A stretch of 15,368 bases of DNA, taken from the NCBI GenBank assembly GCA_003557445.1, contig PWOK01000147.1:1-15368 (forward strand). Reading direction: 5' to 3'. The position numbers were made by a program, and so were the translations under genes. How positions within the stretch are numbered: the first letter of the stretch is position 1; the number at the start of each line of letters is the position of its first letter. Source of the DNA: Halanaerobiaceae bacterium. Its GTDB lineage: Bacteria; Bacillota_F; Halanaerobiia; Halanaerobiales; CSSED10-376. The notes under the pieces were generated by a model. That model made no database searches, had not been told where the DNA came from, and worked only from the letters and a program-made list of their open reading frames with translations. Below are positions 12,980 to 15,368 of the stretch, piece by piece.

Positions 12980-14515
12980 TTATTTAATTAATATTGACCC
13001 ATTTATTTCTTTGGGGCCTTCTATATTATTCAAACTTAACATGGTAGGAGCAATATCTGCCAACCTTCCTTCTTGTTTTAATTTTATATCTTCTTTACCT
13101 ATTACAATAAAAGGAACTAGATTTATAGTATGAGCTGTAAGCTTTCCTCCTGTTTCATAATCAATTAATTGTTCTGCATTTCCATGGTCGGCAGTAACTA
13201 CAGCAACACCATCCTCATCTAATACAGCTTCTACAACCTTCCCTAAACACTGATCTACTGTTTCCACAGCAGTTTTTGTTGCTTCAAAATTAGCAGAATG
13301 ACCAACCATATCCCCATTGGCATAATTCATAACGATATAATCATACTTTTTCGTATGAATTCTTGTTATTACTTCTTCTGTAATCTCCCGGGCACTCATC
13401 TCCGGTTGTTGATCAAATGTATCGACTTCAGGAGAAGGAATCAATACTCTATCTTCCCCTTCATATTTGACTTCTCTTCCCCCATTAAAGAAAAAAGTAA
13501 CGTGAGCATATTTTGTTGTTTCGGCAATTCTAAGTTGGTTTAAACCTAATTCACTAATATATTTACCAAAAACATTTTTAATTTCTTGTGGTTTAAAGAC
13601 CACTGATACATTATTAATTGTTTTATCATATTCAGTCATACAGACATAATGAAGAGGAAAATATCCTTTTTCCCTTGAAAATTCATTAAAATCTTTTTCA
13701 ACAAAAGCCCTGGTTATTTCCCGGGCTCTATCTCCTCTAAAATTAAAAAATATCACTGAATCATCTTTATCAATTGTAGCTACTGGTTTTTCTTTTTCGA
13801 AGATTACCGTAGGTTTAATAAACTCATCATATTCATCTTTTTCATAAAAACTCAATATAGCCTGTTGAGGATGTTTCTCCTTTTTTCCTTTTCCCAGTAC
13901 CATTGCCTCATAAGCCATTTTAACTCTTTCCCATTCAGTATCCCGATCCATTGCATAATAACGCCCCATAACAGAAGCAATTTTACCAACACCAATTTCT
14001 TCAGTTTTCTCCTCCAGTTCTTTAATGTATTTTATTCCACTATTAGGCGGTACATCACGCCCATCTAGAAAGCAGTGAATATAAACATCATTAAAATTTT
14101 CTTTTTTAGCTAATTCTAACAAAGCATACAAATGTGTATTATAGCTATGAACTCCACCATCAGACACTAAACCTAATAAATGAAGTTTACTATTATTCTT
14201 CTTGCAATTTTCAACTGTTTCAATGAATTCTTTTATTGTATAAAAATCTTCATCTTTTATAGATTTAGTAATCCTAAGAGAAATCTGATTTACCACTCTT
14301 CCTGCTCCGATATTCATATGTCCAACTTCTGAATTACCTATTTGACCTTCAGGTAACCCAACATTAATTCCACTGGCATGTAAAGCAGTATGTGGATATT
14401 TATCAAAATATTCATCTAAATTAGGAGTCTTTGCTGCTAATACAGCATTTCCTTTTTTATTTTTATTAATACCTATTCCATCCATTATGATTAATACTAT
14501 AGGTGTTTTGGCCAT
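12980..14515 (-). CDS. gpmI: 2,3-bisphosphoglycerate-independent phosphoglycerate mutase
   Basis: This enzyme interconverts 3-phosphoglycerate and 2-phosphoglycerate in glycolysis, using two Mn2+ ions and a phosphoserine intermediate, in the cytosol. It is full length (511 residues). Visible are metal ligand Asp12 in IIMDGIG, the nucleophile Ser62 in QIGNSEVGHMNIGAGRVVNQ, SDGGVHSYNTH, the substrate-binding DGRDVPP, FNFRGDRAREITRAF and, near the end, VVTADHGNAEQL and GKLTAHTINLVPF. The start is ATG at 14515 with AAGGAGG 6-7 nt upstream. In many Bacillota the gene sits with gap, pgk, tpi and eno; here it stands alone between complete repeat copies B and C, like a cassette. No second copy can be looked for in this window. 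Confidence 0.97.
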   Translation of the reverse strand: MAKTPIVLIIMDGIGINKNKKGNAVLAAKTPNLDEYFDKYPHTALHASGINVGLPEGQIGNSEVGHMNIGAGRVVNQISLRITKSIKDEDFYTIKEFIETVENCKKNNSKLHLLGLVSDGGVHSYNTHLYALLELAKKENFNDVYIHCFLDGRDVPPNSGIKYIKELEEKTEEIGVGKIASVMGRYYAMDRDTEWERVKMAYEAMVLGKGKKEKHPQQAILSFYEKDEYDEFIKPTVIFEKEKPVATIDKDDSVIFFNFRGDRAREITRAFVEKDFNEFSREKGYFPLHYVCMTEYDKTINNVSVVFKPQEIKNVFGKYISELGLNQLRIAETTKYAHVTFFFNGGREVKYEGEDRVLIPSPEVDTFDQQPEMSAREITEEVITRIHTKKYDYIVMNYANGDMVGHSANFEATKTAVETVDQCLGKVVEAVLDEDGVAVVTADHGNAEQLIDYETGGKLTAHTINLVPFIVIGKEDIKLKQEGRLADIAPTMLSLNNIEGPKEINGSILIK

Positions 14516-14587
14516 TCAAATCCTCCTTATGATTTCTTTGTTATTCTTAATATCCTATTATTTTATATTTTTATAGCCCAATTTCAG

Positions 14588-14700
14588 ATAACGTTTTGCA
14601 GGTTTACGAAGTTGATGAACCATAGCGCGACCGCGCTTGGCGAATGAATTTGGATGAAGCGACGCTAGGAGCGGAATCGGAAACCTTACTGTTATATGAC
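14588..14700. repeat. Complete cassette-boundary repeat, copy C (attC-like)
   Basis: The core is 14588-14695 (108 nt): ATAACGTTTTGCAGGTTTAC at the left and GGAAACCTTACTGTTATATG at the right, with the inner sequence GCGCGACCGCGCTTGGCGAA and a second palindromic patch GAAGCGACGCTAGGAGCGG. It lies 72 nt before the gpmI start and is the rightmost copy. Beyond it the sequence changes to plus-strand toxin-antitoxin genes. Confidence 0.85.
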
Positions 14701-14865
14701 GTTTTGCCGACCTCCTTTAAAAATTATAATCTCACTTTTATTGAAATTTGATAAAAAATAATATGATAATATTACTATTAAATAAATAATTTAGGTTATA
14801 AAACTTAAAATTTTTGTCTAACTTTCTATTGTTTTTTCTGATTCCGTATTTACCTAAAAATTTTA

Positions 14866-14894
14866 TTGTAATTATAACATATATGTGATATAAT
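14866..14894 (+). promoter_or_regulatory. Promoter of the toxin-antitoxin operon
   Basis: TTGTAA (14866-14871) and TATAAT (14889-14894) are separated by 17 nt, and TGA directly before the -10 gives an extended -10 (TGnTATAAT). It drives the toxin gene starting at 14927. The rest of 14704-14926 is AT-rich with no gene that I can support. Confidence 0.7.
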
Positions 14895-14926
14895 TTGATT
14901 GTAATGTAAATTGGAGTGATAAAATA

Positions 14927-15262
14927 ATGTATAAAATCAAATACTATGCAATAGATAACAAATCTCCTGTTGTCGAATTTATAAAAGAACAAGCCCCTAA
15001 ACACAGAGCTAAAATATTACGTGAAATAGATTTATTAGAAGAATTTGGCTTATTTTTAGGTATGCCACATATTAAAAAACTCAAAAATTATAATGATTTA
15101 TGGGAATTACGTATAAAACACAGCTCAAATATTTTTCGAATTTTATTTTTGAATTATAAAGAAGGTACATTTATTCTCTTGCACGCCTTTAAGAAAAAAT
15201 CTGATAAGATTCCCCAAAGAGAAATAAATAAAGCTCTAAATAGAATAAAAAACATTAAGTGA
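14927..15262 (+). CDS. HigB/RelE-like toxin (phage-derived Gp49-like family)
   Basis: This 111-residue protein has the signature of Gp49-like/RelE-superfamily toxins: VVEFIKEQAPKHRAKILREI, LKNYNDLWELRI, SSNIFRILF and LLHAFKKKSDKIPQREINKA. Such toxins are ribosome-dependent mRNA nucleases. WELRI-x(n)-RILF and HAFKKK-x3-IP are the conserved core, with basic residues in the usual places. It starts with ATG at 14927 behind GGAG and a strong promoter. The next gene follows after 11 nt and looks like the XRE-type antitoxin, giving the toxin-first order of HigBA modules. Confidence 0.88.
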   Translation: MYKIKYYAIDNKSPVVEFIKEQAPKHRAKILREIDLLEEFGLFLGMPHIKKLKNYNDLWELRIKHSSNIFRILFLNYKEGTFILLHAFKKKSDKIPQREINKALNRIKNIK

Positions 15263-15273
15263 GGTGAATTAAA

Positions 15274-15368
15274 ATGGATCATAATGATGTAAAAAAATCT
15301 TTACTGCAATCCCAGGAAGTAAAAGAAGAATATGATAAATTAAATGTCATTTATGAGATAAAAAGACA
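15274..15368 (+). CDS. Antitoxin, N-terminus only (probable HigA-like XRE family)
   Basis: Thirty-one codons are visible before the right edge of the window: MDHNDVKKSLLQSQEVKEEY, then DKLNVIYEIKR. This opening is that of antitoxins paired with Gp49-like toxins, in which a helix-turn-helix domain follows; that domain lies outside the window. The start ATG has GAGGTG 7 nt upstream and the gene is 11 nt behind the toxin, so one transcript carries both. Confidence 0.8.
   Translation, partial: MDHNDVKKSLLQSQEVKEEYDKLNVIYEIKR

Noticed and set aside
13298..14068. Plus-strand reading frames inside gpmI
   Set aside because: They lie antisense to a strongly conserved gene, have no ribosome binding site and contain no recognisable domain.
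6066..14703. CRISPR array or insertion-sequence ends as explanation of the repeats
   Set aside because: The copies are about 105 bp, palindromic and separated by whole genes, not by short uniform spacers, and no transposase reading frame exists in the window. A MITE origin is not excluded and is given as the alternative in the findings.
14738..15004. 88-codon minus-strand frame before the HigB-like toxin
   Set aside because: It is low-complexity and AT-driven, covers the toxin's promoter and start on the other strand, and has no supporting start signal.
1..15368. Integron integrase or other recombinase gene
   Set aside because: I looked for tyrosine or serine recombinase motifs among all long reading frames and found none, so the mobilising enzyme is not in this window.

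Overview
The window comes from a strongly AT-rich, Gram-positive-type bacterium. Ribosome binding sites are of the AGGAGG/GAGGTG kind, TTG starts are frequent, and there is a lipobox lipoprotein, a BPG-independent phosphoglycerate mutase, and VapBC and HigBA-like toxin-antitoxin modules. A low-GC anaerobic member of the Bacillota (clostridial or Halanaerobiales-like) fits best, but no marker in the window fixes the taxon.

Almost everything lies on the minus strand, so transcription runs from high to low coordinates. From the left: a partial zinc-ribbon protein, a rhomboid-like membrane protein with a Cys/His tail, a repeat-containing lipoprotein, three GNAT acetyltransferases (1601-2971), and a compact trio of methyltransferase, radical SAM enzyme and unknown 88-residue protein (3194-5195). 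Next comes a dense block of NUDIX hydrolases (5234-8086; five genes, one truncated) with a GrpB-family protein among them. Then follow an unknown 299-residue protein, a HAD hydrolase, a second methyltransferase, a sixth frameshifted NUDIX gene and a chimeric remnant (8257-11776). The plus-strand vapBC pair, a broken alpha/beta hydrolase and gpmI (11952-14515) come next. The window ends with a plus-strand HigB-like toxin and the start of its antitoxin.

The main finding is a family of GC-richer, imperfectly palindromic elements about 105 bp long. There are three complete copies (8125, 12852, 14588), two left halves (6066, 9984) and two right halves (10902, 11796), all in one orientation and all between genes. 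Read on the gene strand, each follows a stop codon with a ...YAAC-type box and ends with a GTTAT/GTTA-type box about 30-70 nt before the next start codon. That is the geometry of integron attC sites. The cargo (NUDIX, GNAT, methyltransferase, HAD, toxin-antitoxin), the broken genes and the duplicated gene fragment suggest an integron-like or otherwise recombining cassette array. No integrase is visible in the window, and the essential-type glycolytic gene gpmI sits between two complete copies.

The cargo genes look functionally independent: small-molecule acetylation, nucleotide-diphosphate clean-up, methylation and dephosphorylation. They appear to share an array and possibly transcripts rather than a pathway. 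The one likely functional unit is the 88-aa protein/radical SAM/methyltransferase operon.
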